Shown piece by piece: positions 8,870 through 18,055 of a stretch of 64,000 bases of DNA. The position numbers were made by a program, and so were the translations under genes. Positions within the stretch are counted from its first letter, which is position 1. The number at the start of each line of letters is the position of its first letter. The stretch comes from Aurantimonas marina (lineage in GTDB: Bacteria; Pseudomonadota; Alphaproteobacteria; Rhizobiales; Rhizobiaceae), in NCBI RefSeq assembly GCF_017183135.1, contig NZ_JADDXW010000007.1, forward strand, positions 62,001 through 126,000, read 5' to 3'. The notes beneath the pieces are model-generated. The model was not told where the DNA came from, ran no database searches, and saw nothing but the letters and a program-made list of their open reading frames with translations.

Positions 8870-10056
8870 GGAGCGGCACCCCCGCACGGAGCTGGCGCAA
8901 GCGGCGGGACATCGACGGTTCTGGTTTCGGCGAAGTCGGCGACAGGGCGGGGCCCGAGCAGCAACATGTGGAAGGAATAGGGGCAGCGACGCTCGACGGC
9001 GAGCACGAACTGTCGGTGCAGGCGAAAGAAATCGCGCTTGATGCGCCGGTAGGTCTGCGGCGAGACGAGCCGCCTGAAGTGAACCCGCACAACCGCCGGG
9101 ATGCGGCCCTCGCGAATGCCGAGCGAGGTCGTGGGGTTCGAATTGTAGAAATTGATCGGGTCGGACAGGCCCTGGCAATCGGTCCAGGCGATGCGGTGCT
9201 CGGTGACGAGGCGGCGGACGGCCGCGCGTTGCGTCTTGGCGGCCGGATGCAGCGCCGTTTTCATCAGGCTGGAGCCGACGGTGAGAATATGCCAGCGGCG
9301 GTCGGTCTTCAGATCGCCCGATAACGCTCGGTCCAAGGCGAGGACGGCGAAGCTCGCGCCGAGGCTGTGGGCGGCGACGACGATCTCGTCCGCGTCACTC
9401 GCCGCCGCCCGCGCGGCGATTTCCTCGGCCTGCCGTGCGATCCGCGCCGACAATGCCGGGTTGCCCTCGCGGCAAAGGTCGCGGGCCAAGGCCCAATCGT
9501 CCATGGCCGTCAGAAGATGCCATCGCCGCTCCGCGAGAAACAGCAGCGCCAGCGCGGCGGCGAAGCCAAGGACGAAACCGATTGCGGAGCCGGCGAGGCT
9601 CGACAATAGGGCCGTCAACACGGCATGGACCAGCCAACCAATCAAGATGGCCGCCGTCATGACGGCAATCGGAAAGGCGAAGAAAAAGGCATAACGCCAG
9701 CTCACCCGGCAATAGCGGAAGAACGTGCCGGTCACGAGGAAGTCGGTCAGCGCCACCAGTCCGGTGGACAGCCGTTCGACTGCCGGGCGCGCGGCGTAAG
9801 CGAGAATGAGATCGCCCCACTCGCAGAAGACCAGTTCTGTCTCCGTGCGCCAGCCGGCCCTGCTAAGCGTCGCGTGAAGCGACGGGAAGAGCGTATCGTG
9901 CGGTGCGCCCGCAGATTGCTCCACATGGTCCAGCCGAAGGTCGGCTTCCCAGACGATGGCCGAGCGGTCGGCCGCCCGCCGAAACCGTTCCATATGGGCC
10001 AGGGCCAGCATCGGCTCGAAACCGGGGAACATAAACACGAGCCGCTTTTCGATCAT
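8866..10056 (-). CDS. Putative membrane-anchored alpha/beta-hydrolase (lipase-like)
   Basis: A 396-residue protein of unknown substrate. Residues 1-115 resemble the start of a hydrolase fold (LVFMFPGFEPM). Two or three membrane segments follow (about 122-175). Then comes a second soluble part containing VVAAHSLGAS with the nucleophile-elbow serine at S231, a GxSxG variant reading A-H-S-L-G. Splitting the hydrolase fold by a transmembrane hairpin is unusual. The gene is coupled by a 4-base overlap to the ICMT-like methyltransferase downstream, so the two products probably act on the same lipid or membrane substrate. That link is inference. I cannot assign a name. Confidence 0.75.
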   Translation of the reverse strand: MIEKRLVFMFPGFEPMLALAHMERFRRAADRSAIVWEADLRLDHVEQSAGAPHDTLFPSLHATLSRAGWRTETELVFCEWGDLILAYAARPAVERLSTGLVALTDFLVTGTFFRYCRVSWRYAFFFAFPIAVMTAAILIGWLVHAVLTALLSSLAGSAIGFVLGFAAALALLFLAERRWHLLTAMDDWALARDLCREGNPALSARIARQAEEIAARAAASDADEIVVAAHSLGASFAVLALDRALSGDLKTDRRWHILTVGSSLMKTALHPAAKTQRAAVRRLVTEHRIAWTDCQGLSDPINFYNSNPTTSLGIREGRIPAVVRVHFRRLVSPQTYRRIKRDFFRLHRQFVLAVERRCPYSFHMLLLGPRPVADFAETRTVDVPPLAPAPCGGAAP

Positions 10057-10268
10057 ACCTTCTCCACGATCCGCCCGACATGCTGTCGGGTGGCAGGGTC
10101 CACATTGACCGCGATCGAAAGGAAGCCAAGATCACGGTCGCGTATCGCCTAGCCCAGGGAGGGCGAGTTGAGAAGAAGGATACCCTCGGTCGGGTCCGGA
10201 TATGCCTCGGGCGTTGCCATCCTGCCCCATCCGCCGGGACTCAATCACGCCGGCGAAGCGGTCGGACC

Positions 10269-11279
10269 CTACGCGACTGCGCTGCGGGTATCTGCGACTG
10301 CGCGCATCGCCTGCGCCGCGATCTCGAAGGAGCGCATGCGCGCCGCGTGATCGTGGATCTGGCCGGTGAGGATCACCTCGTCCGGCGCATAGGCTTCGAC
10401 CAAGCGCGCAAGTTCGCGGCGGACGGTCTCCGGGGAGCCGGTGGCCGAGACTGCCAGCGCCTGCTCGACCATTGCCTTCGCCGCCGGTTCGACGCGAGCA
10501 TCGAAGTCGTCCACCGGTCGCGGCAGCGGTCCCGGCTGACCGGTTCGCAGATTGACGAAGGCCTGCTGCATCGAGGATTTCAGCACGCGACCTTCCTTGT
10601 CGCTCGCGGCGGCAAACACGTTGATCGCCAGCATGAAATGCGGCTTCGGCCAGCGCGCCGACGGGCGATAGGTCTCGCGATAGACATCCACCGCCTGATC
10701 CAGCGCGCCCGGCGCGAAATGCGAGGCGAAGGCATAGGGCAGGCCGAGATGGGCGGCGAGCTGCGCGCCATAGAGGCTAGAGCCGAGAATCCAGACCGGA
10801 ACGTGGGTGCCGGTGCCCGGCACCGCCCGGATCTTCTGGTTCGGCTCGGCCTCCTCGAAATAGGCCATCAACTCGACAACGTCCTGGGGGAAATTGTCGG
10901 AATTGTCGAGGCTGCGGCGTAGCGCCCGCGCGGTCGGCTGGTCGGTCCCAGGCGCGCGGCCGAGGCCGAGATCGACCCGGCCCGGATAGAGCGTCGCCAG
11001 CGTGCCGAATTGCTCGGCGATGACCAGTGGCGCGTGGTTCGGCAGCATGACGCCGCCGGCGCCGATCCGGATCGTCGACGTCTGGCTCGCGACATGGCCG
11101 AGCGCGACGGCGGTCGCGGCGCTGGCGATGCCGGTCATGTTGTGGTGCTCGGCCATCCAGAAGCGCAGATAGCCGAGGGACTCCGCATGCCGGGCAAGGT
11201 CGGCGGAATTCGCCAGCGCTTCGGCGGCGGTCGAGCCCTGCGGGATCGGCGACAGGTCGAGAACGGAATAGGGGATCAT
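10269..11279 (-). CDS. LLM class flavin-dependent oxidoreductase
   Basis: A 336-residue luciferase-like monooxygenase with a TIM-barrel fold that uses reduced flavin. The N-terminus [11 protein letters not shown] and the segment [19 protein letters not shown], with a conserved histidine pair, are typical of the MsnO8/YhbW group. [17 protein letters not shown] is another family hallmark. Length matches the family. The substrate is unknown; relatives oxidise small organic compounds. It is a single gene, separated from its neighbours by 85 and 212 bases. The stretch 10057-10268 between it and the hydrolase gene contains nothing I can identify. Confidence 0.92.
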   Translation of the reverse strand: MIPYSVLDLSPIPQGSTAAEALANSADLARHAESLGYLRFWMAEHHNMTGIASAATAVALGHVASQTSTIRIGAGGVMLPNHAPLVIAEQFGTLATLYPGRVDLGLGRAPGTDQPTARALRRSLDNSDNFPQDVVELMAYFEEAEPNQKIRAVPGTGTHVPVWILGSSLYGAQLAAHLGLPYAFASHFAPGALDQAVDVYRETYRPSARWPKPHFMLAINVFAAASDKEGRVLKSSMQQAFVNLRTGQPGPLPRPVDDFDARVEPAAKAMVEQALAVSATGSPETVRRELARLVEAYAPDEVILTGQIHDHAARMRSFEIAAQAMRAVADTRSAVA

Positions 11280-11364
11280 GGCGGGCGCCCTTGTCTATGG
11301 TGAACCCCGATATGGACGCCGCGCTCTATGACATCAATGAAACGCTGCGTTCTTCCGCCCCTGC

Positions 11365-12585
11365 CTACCGCCCGTCGCGCTTGGCCAGCGTCCTGAGCCT
11401 GAGGGCGTTCAGGCGAATGAAGCCGGCCGCGTCCTTCTGGTCATAGGCGCCGTGATCGTCCTCGAAGGTGACCAACTCGTCGGAATAGAGCGATTGCGGC
11501 GACGAGCGACCGACGACGATGACATTGCCCTTGTAGAGCTTCAGCGTCACCGAGCCCTCGACATATTCCTGGCTGCGGTCGATCGCCGCCTGCAGCATCT
11601 CGCGCTCGGGCGAGAACCAGAAGCCATTGTAGATCAGCTCGGCATAGCGCGGCATCAGTTCGTCCTTCAGATGCGCCGCCCCGCGATCCAGCGTGATCGA
11701 TTCGATCGCCCGGTGCGCGGCGAGAAGGATGGTGCCGCCGGGGGTCTCGTAGATGCCCCGGCTTTTCATGCCGACGAAGCGGTTCTCGACCAGATCGAGC
11801 CGGCCGATGCCGTTGTCGCGGCCGAGATCGTTGAGCGCGGCCAGCAGCTCGTGGGGCTTGAGCGTCTCGCCGTCGATCGAGACCGGATCGCCCTTGGCGA
11901 AACCGATTTCGATCGTCGTCGCCTTGTCCGGCGCTTCCTCCGGGCTCACCGAGCGCTGGAAGACGTAGTGCGGCGGCGCCTCCGCCGGGTCCTCCAGCAC
12001 CTTGCCCTCGGAGGAGGAGTGCAGGAGATTGGCATCGACCGAGAACGGCGCCTCGCCGCGCTTGTCCTTGGACACGACGATCTGGTTCTTCTCGGCGAAG
12101 TCGATCAGGTCGGTGCGCGACTTGAACTCCCATTCGCGCCACGGGGCGATTACCTTGATGTCCGGATCGAGGGCGTAGGCGGCCAGTTCGAAGCGGACCT
12201 GGTCGTTACCCTTGCCGGTAGCGCCGTGGGCAATGGCGTCGGCGCCGGTCTCGTGGGCAATCTCGACGAGGCGTTTGGAGATCAGCGGCCGGGCGATGGA
12301 GGTGCCCAGGAGATAGGTGCCCTCGTAGACGGCGTTGGCGCGGAACATCGGGAAGACGAAGTCGCGGCAGAACTCCTCGCGCAGATCCTCGATGTAGATT
12401 TCCTGGATGCCGAGCATTTCCGCCTTGCGGCGCGCCGGCTCCAGTTCCTCGCCCTGGCCGAGATCGGCGGTGAAGGTGACCACCTCCGCGCCGTATTCGG
12501 TCTGCAGCCATTTCAGGATGATCGAGGTGTCGAGCCCGCCGGAATAGGCGAGGACGACCTTCTTGACGTCACGGGTGGGTGCCAT
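11365..12585 (-). CDS. argG: Argininosuccinate synthase
   Basis: Catalyses ATP-dependent condensation of citrulline and aspartate to argininosuccinate, the penultimate step of arginine synthesis, in the cytoplasm. The protein has 406 residues, normal for the short bacterial type. The ATP pyrophosphatase P-loop AYSGGLDTS is at residues 13-21. Other conserved segments include [15 protein letters not shown] and [17 protein letters not shown]. Argininosuccinate lyase is not next door, as is common in Hyphomicrobiales. The 5' leader contains a short inverted repeat (GCTTTGC at 12605-12611, GCAAAGC at 12624-12630), with no evidence that it is regulatory. Confidence 0.98.
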   Translation of the reverse strand: MAPTRDVKKVVLAYSGGLDTSIILKWLQTEYGAEVVTFTADLGQGEELEPARRKAEMLGIQEIYIEDLREEFCRDFVFPMFRANAVYEGTYLLGTSIARPLISKRLVEIAHETGADAIAHGATGKGNDQVRFELAAYALDPDIKVIAPWREWEFKSRTDLIDFAEKNQIVVSKDKRGEAPFSVDANLLHSSSEGKVLEDPAEAPPHYVFQRSVSPEEAPDKATTIEIGFAKGDPVSIDGETLKPHELLAALNDLGRDNGIGRLDLVENRFVGMKSRGIYETPGGTILLAAHRAIESITLDRGAAHLKDELMPRYAELIYNGFWFSPEREMLQAAIDRSQEYVEGSVTLKLYKGNVIVVGRSSPQSLYSDELVTFEDDHGAYDQKDAAGFIRLNALRLRTLAKRDGR

Positions 12586-12780
12586 TGGAACTCTTTCGTC
12601 TTGCGCTTTGCCACGCCTCTAGCGCAAAGCAGGCCGGTAGGGAAACCGCTTCCTGGACGACGTGAGCCGCAGGCGAAGAAAACTCGGCTGGCGGGACGCG
12701 CGCCCGTTCCGTATTGACGATCAGCTCAGCTTGCGTTTTCGCCTCCCTCCAGATCGGGGGCACTGCGACGAGGCATACCG

Positions 12781-13425
12781 ATGACATTCCTGCCCGACCT
12801 TCCGACGCTTCTCGCCTTCACGCTGGCGGCCTTCGTGCTGACCATCACGCCGGGGCCGGACATGACGCTGTTCCTCGGACGCACGCTGTCCGAGGGGCGG
12901 GCGGCCGGCTTTGCGGCCATGCTCGGCGCGGCGTCTGGCATCGTCGTGCATACCAGTCTGGCCGCCTTCGGCATCTCGGCGCTGATCGCCGCTTCGCCGC
13001 GGGCGTTCTTCGCGTTGAAGATCGTCGGCGCCGGCTATCTGGTCTATCTGGCCGTGCAGGCGATCCGCGGCGGCTCGACCTTCAAGCTCGACGGCAAGCC
13101 GGCCGGGCGACGGCATAGCCTTACCTCGAACTGGCTGACCGGCCTCGGCATCAATCTGCTCAACCCGAAGATCGTCCTGTTCTTCGTGACCTTCCTGCCG
13201 CAATTCGTCTCCGCGCGGGACGCCGACGTCACCGGCAAGCTGTTCTTCCTCGGCATGTTCTTCATCGCTCTGGCGGTGCCGATGAGCGTCGCGATGATTC
13301 TCGCCGCCGACCGCTTCGCCGCCGCGCTGAAGCGCCGCCCAAAAGTGATGCGGGCGATCGACTGGCTGTTCGCCAGCGTGTTTTCGGCCTTCGCGGTACG
13401 CATTCTTTTGACGCAGGGGCGGTGA
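12781..13425 (+). CDS. LysE family translocator (amino-acid exporter type)
   Basis: A 214-residue inner-membrane protein with about six hydrophobic segments. The N-terminal signature FVLTITPGPDMTLFLGRTLSEGRAAG is the LysE/RhtB family hallmark, and the segment GINLLNPKIVLFFVTFLPQF is the second conserved block. Members export amino acids such as lysine, homoserine, threonine or leucine; the actual substrate is not predictable. A GAGG Shine-Dalgarno precedes the ATG. The EamA-type gene begins one base after this stop codon, so the two transporters form a probable operon. Confidence 0.93.
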   Translation: MTFLPDLPTLLAFTLAAFVLTITPGPDMTLFLGRTLSEGRAAGFAAMLGAASGIVVHTSLAAFGISALIAASPRAFFALKIVGAGYLVYLAVQAIRGGSTFKLDGKPAGRRHSLTSNWLTGLGINLLNPKIVLFFVTFLPQFVSARDADVTGKLFFLGMFFIALAVPMSVAMILAADRFAAALKRRPKVMRAIDWLFASVFSAFAVRILLTQGR

Positions 13426-13426
13426 C

Positions 13427-13879
13427 ATGGCGTCGCACCAGACATCGCTCGGCCTCGCGCAATCCTGGCAGTTCTGGGCGGTGCTTGCCGCGATGTTCGC
13501 TGCGGCCACAGCAATTCTGGCAAAGATCGGCGTCGAGGGGATCAATTCCGATCTCGCGACCTTCCTGCGGACGGCGGTCGTCGTCGTGCTGCTGGCGGCG
13601 ATCGTGAGCCTGACCGGCCAATGGCAGCCACGCGCCGAGTTGTCCCGTCGCAGCCTCGTCTTTCTTGCCCTGTCCGGACTGGCGACCGGCGCGTCCTGGC
13701 TGTGCTATTTCCGGGCGCTGAAGCTCGGGCCGGCCTCGGCCGTCGCGCCCGTCGACAAGCTGAGCGTCGTCCTGGTCGCCGTCTTCGGCGCGGCCTTTCT
13801 CGGTGAGCGCCTGTCGTGGACGAACTGGCTCGGCGTCGTCCTCATCATGGGTGGGGCGGTGCTGGTCGCCTGGCGCTGA
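13427..13879 (+). CDS. EamA/DMT family small transporter
   Basis: A 150-residue protein with about five hydrophobic segments forming a single EamA (drug/metabolite transporter) repeat. Visible features are the start QSWQFWAVLAAMFAAATAILAKIG and the C-terminal motif GEXLSWTNWLGVVLIMGGAVLV, seen here as GERLSWTNWLGVVLI. Half-size members like this are thought to function as dimers, matching the two repeats of full-length DMT proteins. The gene begins one base after the LysE stop, so co-translation is likely. The substrate is unknown. Confidence 0.9.
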   Translation: MASHQTSLGLAQSWQFWAVLAAMFAAATAILAKIGVEGINSDLATFLRTAVVVVLLAAIVSLTGQWQPRAELSRRSLVFLALSGLATGASWLCYFRALKLGPASAVAPVDKLSVVLVAVFGAAFLGERLSWTNWLGVVLIMGGAVLVAWR

Positions 13880-13885
13880 TCGCGC

Positions 13886-14545
13886 TCAGGCGTAGGCGTA
13901 GGGGCCGCCGCGCTTGAGGCCGCGCCGATAGGCGGGGCGGTCGTGGATGCGCAGCAGGAAGTCGCGCAGCTTCGGGCGGTCATTATAGCCGAAGCGACGG
14001 GCGGCCGCCTCGACCGGAAAGCTCATCATGATGTCGGCGACGGAAAGCTCCGGCCCGGCAAACCAGCCGCTCTTGCCGATCGCCTCCTCCCAATGGTCGA
14101 GATGCAGGGCGATCTGCGGGCGCACCAGCATCGCATCCACCTTGGCCATCGACGCTTTCAGGATCGGCTTGGTGAAGAATGGCGCCCGGCGCGGGATCAT
14201 CTCGAGCACGAGCATCAGGAACAGCGGCGGCATCGCCGAACCCTCAGCATAATGCAGAAAATGGCGGGCGGTCCAGTAGTCCTCCGTCCCCTCCGGCGGC
14301 ATCAGCCGGCCGTCGCCATATTGCGCCAGGAGATATTCGACGATGGCGCCGGTCTCGGCGATCGTCCCGCCGTCCTTGGTCAGCACCGGCGACTTTCCCA
14401 GCGGATGGATCTGCTTGAGCTCCTTCGGCGCTTGCATATCCTTGGTGCGCTCGTACCGCTTCACCTCATAGGCGACGCCGAGTTCCTCAAGCAGCCACAG
14501 GACACGCTGGGAGCGGGAATTGTTGAGATGATGGATGGTGATCAT
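13886..14545 (-). CDS. Glutathione S-transferase family protein
   Basis: A 219-residue cytosolic GST. The N-terminal thioredoxin-like domain shows HLNNSRSQRVLWLLEELGV and the cis-proline/glutathione-binding segment HPLGKSPVLTKDGGTIAETGAIVEYL. The C-terminal helical domain contains FAGPELSVADIMMSFP, with the conserved N-capping aspartate. This is closest to the bacterial GST-3-like group. The start is set at the ATG at 14545, where the protein begins MITIHHL; an upstream in-frame ATG at 14572 would add nine residues with no family match. It converges on the EamA gene with 6 bases between stops. Confidence 0.93.
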   Translation of the reverse strand: MITIHHLNNSRSQRVLWLLEELGVAYEVKRYERTKDMQAPKELKQIHPLGKSPVLTKDGGTIAETGAIVEYLLAQYGDGRLMPPEGTEDYWTARHFLHYAEGSAMPPLFLMLVLEMIPRRAPFFTKPILKASMAKVDAMLVRPQIALHLDHWEEAIGKSGWFAGPELSVADIMMSFPVEAAARRFGYNDRPKLRDFLLRIHDRPAYRRGLKRGGPYAYA

Positions 14546-14606
14546 AGGGCAAACCTTGCGCGCCACGTCCAAGAGGCAAGGCGCGAAGATCGTGCCCTGT
14601 GGCGAA

Positions 14607-14828
14607 CTAAAGCCCGGCCGATTTCCGCAACGCGGCGTTGATGCGCTCCTGCCAGCCCGGACCGTCCTCCTGGAACTGCGCCAGCACGTCGCGATCGATG
14701 CGCAGCGACACCATCTCCCGGCCTGTTGGGATGGCGGAGAGGGATTCCTTCATCCGCTCCGGCGGCGTCGTGGCGGATTTGAAGGCCGCCTCGGCGGCGT
14801 CGCGGGGATTGGTCGGGCGTCGGGCCAT
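14607..14828 (-). CDS. BrnA-like antitoxin (DUF4415), orphan
   Basis: A 73-residue basic protein. The C-terminal half matches the BrnA/DUF4415 family: REMVSLRIDRDVLAQFQEDGPGWQERINAALR, which is a short beta strand plus a ribbon-helix-helix-like DNA-binding part. In type II BrnTA modules the toxin BrnT (about 90 residues) normally precedes brnA. No BrnT-like reading frame is present on either side: the neighbours are a membrane protein ending 7 bases upstream and the GST gene downstream. It may therefore be an orphan antitoxin or a repurposed small regulator. It is probably co-transcribed with the membrane-protein gene. Confidence 0.8.
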   Translation of the reverse strand: MARRPTNPRDAAEAAFKSATTPPERMKESLSAIPTGREMVSLRIDRDVLAQFQEDGPGWQERINAALRKSAGL

Positions 14829-14834
14829 GAAGTC

Positions 14835-15296
14835 TTATCCTTTGATTGTCGGTTCTGCGGCCGGCGTCGTCCGCCCGGAGCCGCGGCGCCACCGCCCCGC
14901 GCTATGTCCGGCCAGAATCCAGTAGATCAGCGTGAACGACAGCGCCGCGACGACGATCGCGGTCTGGACGCTGGCATGCGGCAGATTATCGCCGTAGGCG
15001 GTAACGAGGATCGCGCCCGCACCGAAAAGGCCGGCGGCAAGATGCAGAAGTATTGACGAAAGCCCGAAGAGTTCGCTTGCCACCATGAACAACGCCCACG
15101 GCAGCAGGATCACCGAGCCGATCTGCGCCGATTGGGCGAGGAAGGCGATGACCGTGTGGAACAGGAAGATCGGGTCGCTCGCTCCCATGCCGGCAGGAAT
15201 GGTCAGGAACGGCCACAGCATCGCGAAGGCCGCCGTCATGCAAGCCGCGACGAAGCCGAACGGAATCACGAACAGAAAGCGGAGAACGGCGGTCAT
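14835..15296 (-). CDS. Uncharacterised small membrane protein
   Basis: A 153-residue integral membrane protein with about four hydrophobic segments (around residues 5-28, 45-72, 78-98 and 108-128) and a basic C-terminal tail (RWRRGSGRTTPAAEPTIKG). I do not recognise the family. It reads in the same direction as the BrnA-like gene, which starts 7 bases after this stop codon. It lies 50 bases downstream of rlmN, so it may be the second gene of an rlmN transcript. No catalytic motif is evident. Confidence 0.7.
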   Translation of the reverse strand: MTAVLRFLFVIPFGFVAACMTAAFAMLWPFLTIPAGMGASDPIFLFHTVIAFLAQSAQIGSVILLPWALFMVASELFGLSSILLHLAAGLFGAGAILVTAYGDNLPHASVQTAIVVAALSFTLIYWILAGHSAGRWRRGSGRTTPAAEPTIKG

Positions 15297-15346
15297 TCGA
15301 CGAAGGCGGTTCCTTTGCTAGCGCGCCTCGGCGCCGTGCTCGGCCC

Positions 15347-16591
15347 TCAGTGGGCCGCGAGTTCCGAGATTCGCGCCGTTTCGAGCTTCACTCGATCGCT
15401 CTTCTTCATCCGCTCGGATTCCGATTTCAGCTGGCCGCAGGCGGCGAAGATGTCGCGACCGCGCGGCGTGCGGATCGGCGAAGCGTAGCCGGCCTGGTTC
15501 ACATAGTCGGCGAAGCGCTCGATCTGGTCCCAATCCGAACATTCGTAGACCGTTCCCGGCCAGGGATTGAACGGGATCAGATTGATCTTCGCCGGAATGC
15601 CCTTGAGGATGCGGACCAATTCCTTCGCGTCCGCCATCGAATCGTTGACCCCCTTCAGCATCACATATTCGAAGGTGATGCGACGGGCGTTGGACACACC
15701 CGGATAGGCGCGGCAAGCGTCGAGCAACTCCTTCAGCGGATATTTCTTGTTGATCGGCACGAGTTCGTCGCGCAGTTCGTCGCGCACGGCATGGAGCGAG
15801 ATGGCCAGCATCACGCCCATTTCCTCGCCGGCCTTCGCGATCATCGGCACCACGCCCGAGGTCGACAGGGTGACACGCCGCCGCGACAGCGACAGTCCTT
15901 CGCCGTCGGTGGCGACGGCCAGCGCCTGCTTGACGTTATCGAAATTATACAGCGGCTCGCCCATCCCCATCATCACGACATTGGAGACGAGACGGCCCTC
16001 GGTCGGGACGATCGCGCCCGCCGGCGTGTCGGCATCGGGAAAGTCGCCGAGCCGTTCGCGGGCCACGAGAACCTGCCCGACGATCTCGTCGGATGTCAGA
16101 TTGCGGACCAGCCGCTGGGTGCCGGTATGGCAGAAGGTGCAGGTGAGGGTGCAGCCGACCTGGGAGGAGACGCAGAGCGTGCCGCGACCCTCTTCAGGAA
16201 TGTAGACCGTCTCGATCTCCACCGGGCGGCCGGCGCCTTTCGCCGGAAAGCGGAACAGCCATTTGCGGGTGCCGTCGACCGAGACCTGCTCCTCGACGAT
16301 TTCGGGGCGCGCGATCGAATAGGCATCGGCGAGCGCGTTGCGCAGGTCGCCCGCGACGTTCGCCATCTGGCCGAAATCGGCCACCCCGCGCACATAGAGC
16401 CAGTGCCAGAGCTGGGCGACGCGCATCCGCAACTGCTTTTCGGGCACGCCGACCGCGCGCAGTGCCTCGGCGAGGGCGTCGCGATTGAGGCCGATGAGCG
16501 ATGGTTTTTCGCGGTCCCCGAGCGCCGAAACCGTTTCCGGAGGGCGCGGGCGGTTGGCTGCAGAGGCGAGATCGAGTGAAACGGGCATCAT
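15347..16591 (-). CDS. rlmN: Dual-specificity 23S rRNA/tRNA adenine-C2 methyltransferase RlmN
   Basis: A radical-SAM enzyme that methylates C2 of A2503 in 23S rRNA and A37 of some tRNAs. The protein has 414 residues. The iron-sulfur motif CxxxCxxC is C147, C151 and C154 (CTLTCTFC). The conserved cysteine C140, seven residues earlier, and the C-terminal C385 in FAACGQLK are the family's methyl-transfer cysteines. [14 protein letters not shown] and [10 protein letters not shown]-like segments complete the signature. This sequence fits RlmN rather than the paralogue Cfr. Downstream genes in the same direction are a small membrane protein and the BrnA-like gene. Confidence 0.97.
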   Translation of the reverse strand: MMPVSLDLASAANRPRPPETVSALGDREKPSLIGLNRDALAEALRAVGVPEKQLRMRVAQLWHWLYVRGVADFGQMANVAGDLRNALADAYSIARPEIVEEQVSVDGTRKWLFRFPAKGAGRPVEIETVYIPEEGRGTLCVSSQVGCTLTCTFCHTGTQRLVRNLTSDEIVGQVLVARERLGDFPDADTPAGAIVPTEGRLVSNVVMMGMGEPLYNFDNVKQALAVATDGEGLSLSRRRVTLSTSGVVPMIAKAGEEMGVMLAISLHAVRDELRDELVPINKKYPLKELLDACRAYPGVSNARRITFEYVMLKGVNDSMADAKELVRILKGIPAKINLIPFNPWPGTVYECSDWDQIERFADYVNQAGYASPIRTPRGRDIFAACGQLKSESERMKKSDRVKLETARISELAAH

Positions 16592-16777
16592 ATCCTCGGC
16601 CAGCGGCTGCCGACGAAATCATCGGTCATGAATAGGAATTGCCCCCTCAAATGACCCCTTCCGGCCATTGACGCAAGGTTTCAGGCAGATCCGGGCCCGG
16701 AACCGCGAAACGCCGAGCACGGGTCCGGCGGTCGCGTTTCCTGGCGATGTCGGCGCCCAGAAGCAGCCGCCGGCGCA

Positions 16778-17284
16778 TTATTTACAGTCGTTGATAGACT
16801 TCAGCGCGGCGGTCACGCCGGACAGGGAGAAGGTGTAGCTGGTCTGGGTGCCGCGCTGCGACACGGCGTCGACGGTCATCGCCTTGCCGGCGCGCAGATT
16901 GGCGACCAGTTGGGGTTCCTCGGCGGCGTTCTCCATCCAGGCCGACTCCCCCTTGACGAACATCGAGTAGTCCTTGCCGTCGACGTCGATCTTGACCTTG
17001 GAGCCCTCCTTGAGCGGATAGCCCATCACCGCCTGCGGCTCGTAGGAGACGCCCTGACCCGGCTTCTGCGAAATCAGGAAGAAGATGTCGCCATGATCGA
17101 CATTCGCCGGCTCCATCTTGGTCGGCGTCGACAGGATATAGCAGACCTTGCCGTCTGCGCCCGCATAGGAATACGTGCCCCAGGCGTTGAATTGACTCAT
17201 GCGCGTCGGGGTCTGGGCCGCGCCCGCGGCGCTCGAGAAGATCAGAATGGCCGCCGTGGCCGTCAGGACGTTCTTGAGGTTCAT
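16778..17284 (-). CDS. Invasion-associated locus B (IalB) family periplasmic protein
   Basis: A 168-residue exported protein. Residues 1-22 are a signal peptide (basic start MNLKNV, hydrophobic core, AGA/AQT cleavage region). The mature part shows the IalB fold signatures WGTYSYAGADGKVCYILSTP and GYPLKEGSKVKIDVDG, with two cysteines (C48 and the penultimate Cys in INDCK). IalB-type proteins are widespread in rhizobia and Bartonella/Brucella. The Bartonella member promotes erythrocyte entry, but most members have no known role. No operon partner: the adjacent spaces are 186 and 342 bases. Confidence 0.9.
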   Translation of the reverse strand: MNLKNVLTATAAILIFSSAAGAAQTPTRMSQFNAWGTYSYAGADGKVCYILSTPTKMEPANVDHGDIFFLISQKPGQGVSYEPQAVMGYPLKEGSKVKIDVDGKDYSMFVKGESAWMENAAEEPQLVANLRAGKAMTVDAVSQRGTQTSYTFSLSGVTAALKSINDCK

Positions 17285-17626
17285 AATTCCCCGCTCGTTC
17301 GGTGCGTGTTCGTATGATTTCCCACGGTCGAGGCCGAGGCCGGCAAGGCGCCGGAAGCGATGATACCCGACAAGCTAGCGCCAGGGCCGTTTATCGCTGG
17401 TTAACAAATAGCCAAAGCCGAGGAGAAGGATCGAAATATCTCCATGATTCGGCACTTCATTCGGCGACAAGCAGGGCGCGAACGTCCCGTTTCACCGAAA
17501 CCGGGCTCAAGCCGTGTGAATGACGGAACGAATTGGGCGACAATTTGGCGTGTCACGTCGAGGTCTTGTTACGGAATGGTAAGGCGCGCGCTGTGCGGAA
17601 GCAGGGCGCGCCCGCCGGTAGGCGTG
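17285..17626 (-). other. Non-coding stretch upstream of the IalB gene
   Basis: A 342-base gap between the IalB gene and the DUF1232 gene. The middle (about 17390-17520) is less GC-rich than the surroundings and includes GGTTAACAAATAGCC, so it could hold the IalB promoter. I could not find a convincing -35/-10 pair, RNA gene or coding sequence here. Confidence 0.4.
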
Positions 17627-18007
17627 CTACCGGTTCATTTCGCCAAGCGACTGGCGGGCCCGCTGATAATGCTCCGGCCGGATGTTCTGGCGCACCGCCC
17701 GGAACGCGGCCCACAACACCGCGATATCATCGGTAAAGCCGAGGCCGAGAATGAAATCGGGCACCACATCCATCGGAAGGACAAAATAGGCCAGCGCGGC
17801 CAGCAGGATGCCGCGGCTGGCGGCCGGCGTCTGCGGGTCGAGCGCACAGTAATAGGCCGCGACCACGTCTTCCATGAACGGGACCGACCGCAACGCGCGA
17901 CGGACGGTCTGGAAAAACGATGCGCGAACGCGCTCTTCCTGTTGCGCCTGTTCCTCGCTGGAACCGGGCAATAAAATTTCGCCGACCTTCGAGGTGTCGA
18001 GTGCCAT
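17627..18007 (-). CDS. YkvA/DUF1232 family membrane protein
   Basis: A 126-residue small protein. The DUF1232 signature is the block PQTPAASRGILLAALAYFVLP followed by MDVVPDFILGLGFTDDIAVL, a membrane-associated helical hairpin with conserved P-x-D-x-x-PD. The family's function is unknown. The start is the ATG at 18007, because a GGAGG Shine-Dalgarno lies six bases upstream. It reads in the same direction as thpR, 48 bases downstream of that gene, so co-transcription is possible. Confidence 0.88.
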   Translation of the reverse strand: MALDTSKVGEILLPGSSEEQAQQEERVRASFFQTVRRALRSVPFMEDVVAAYYCALDPQTPAASRGILLAALAYFVLPMDVVPDFILGLGFTDDIAVLWAAFRAVRQNIRPEHYQRARQSLGEMNR

Positions 18008-18055
18008 TGCGTCCTCCAATCTCGGGAGGTTAGATGGTCCATGACCGCCTCCGCC

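Noticed and set aside
12605-12630. Inverted repeat GCTTTGC...GCAAAGC in the argG leader
   Set aside because: Only seven base pairs with a 12-base loop and no T run. There is no match to an arginine operator that I can support.
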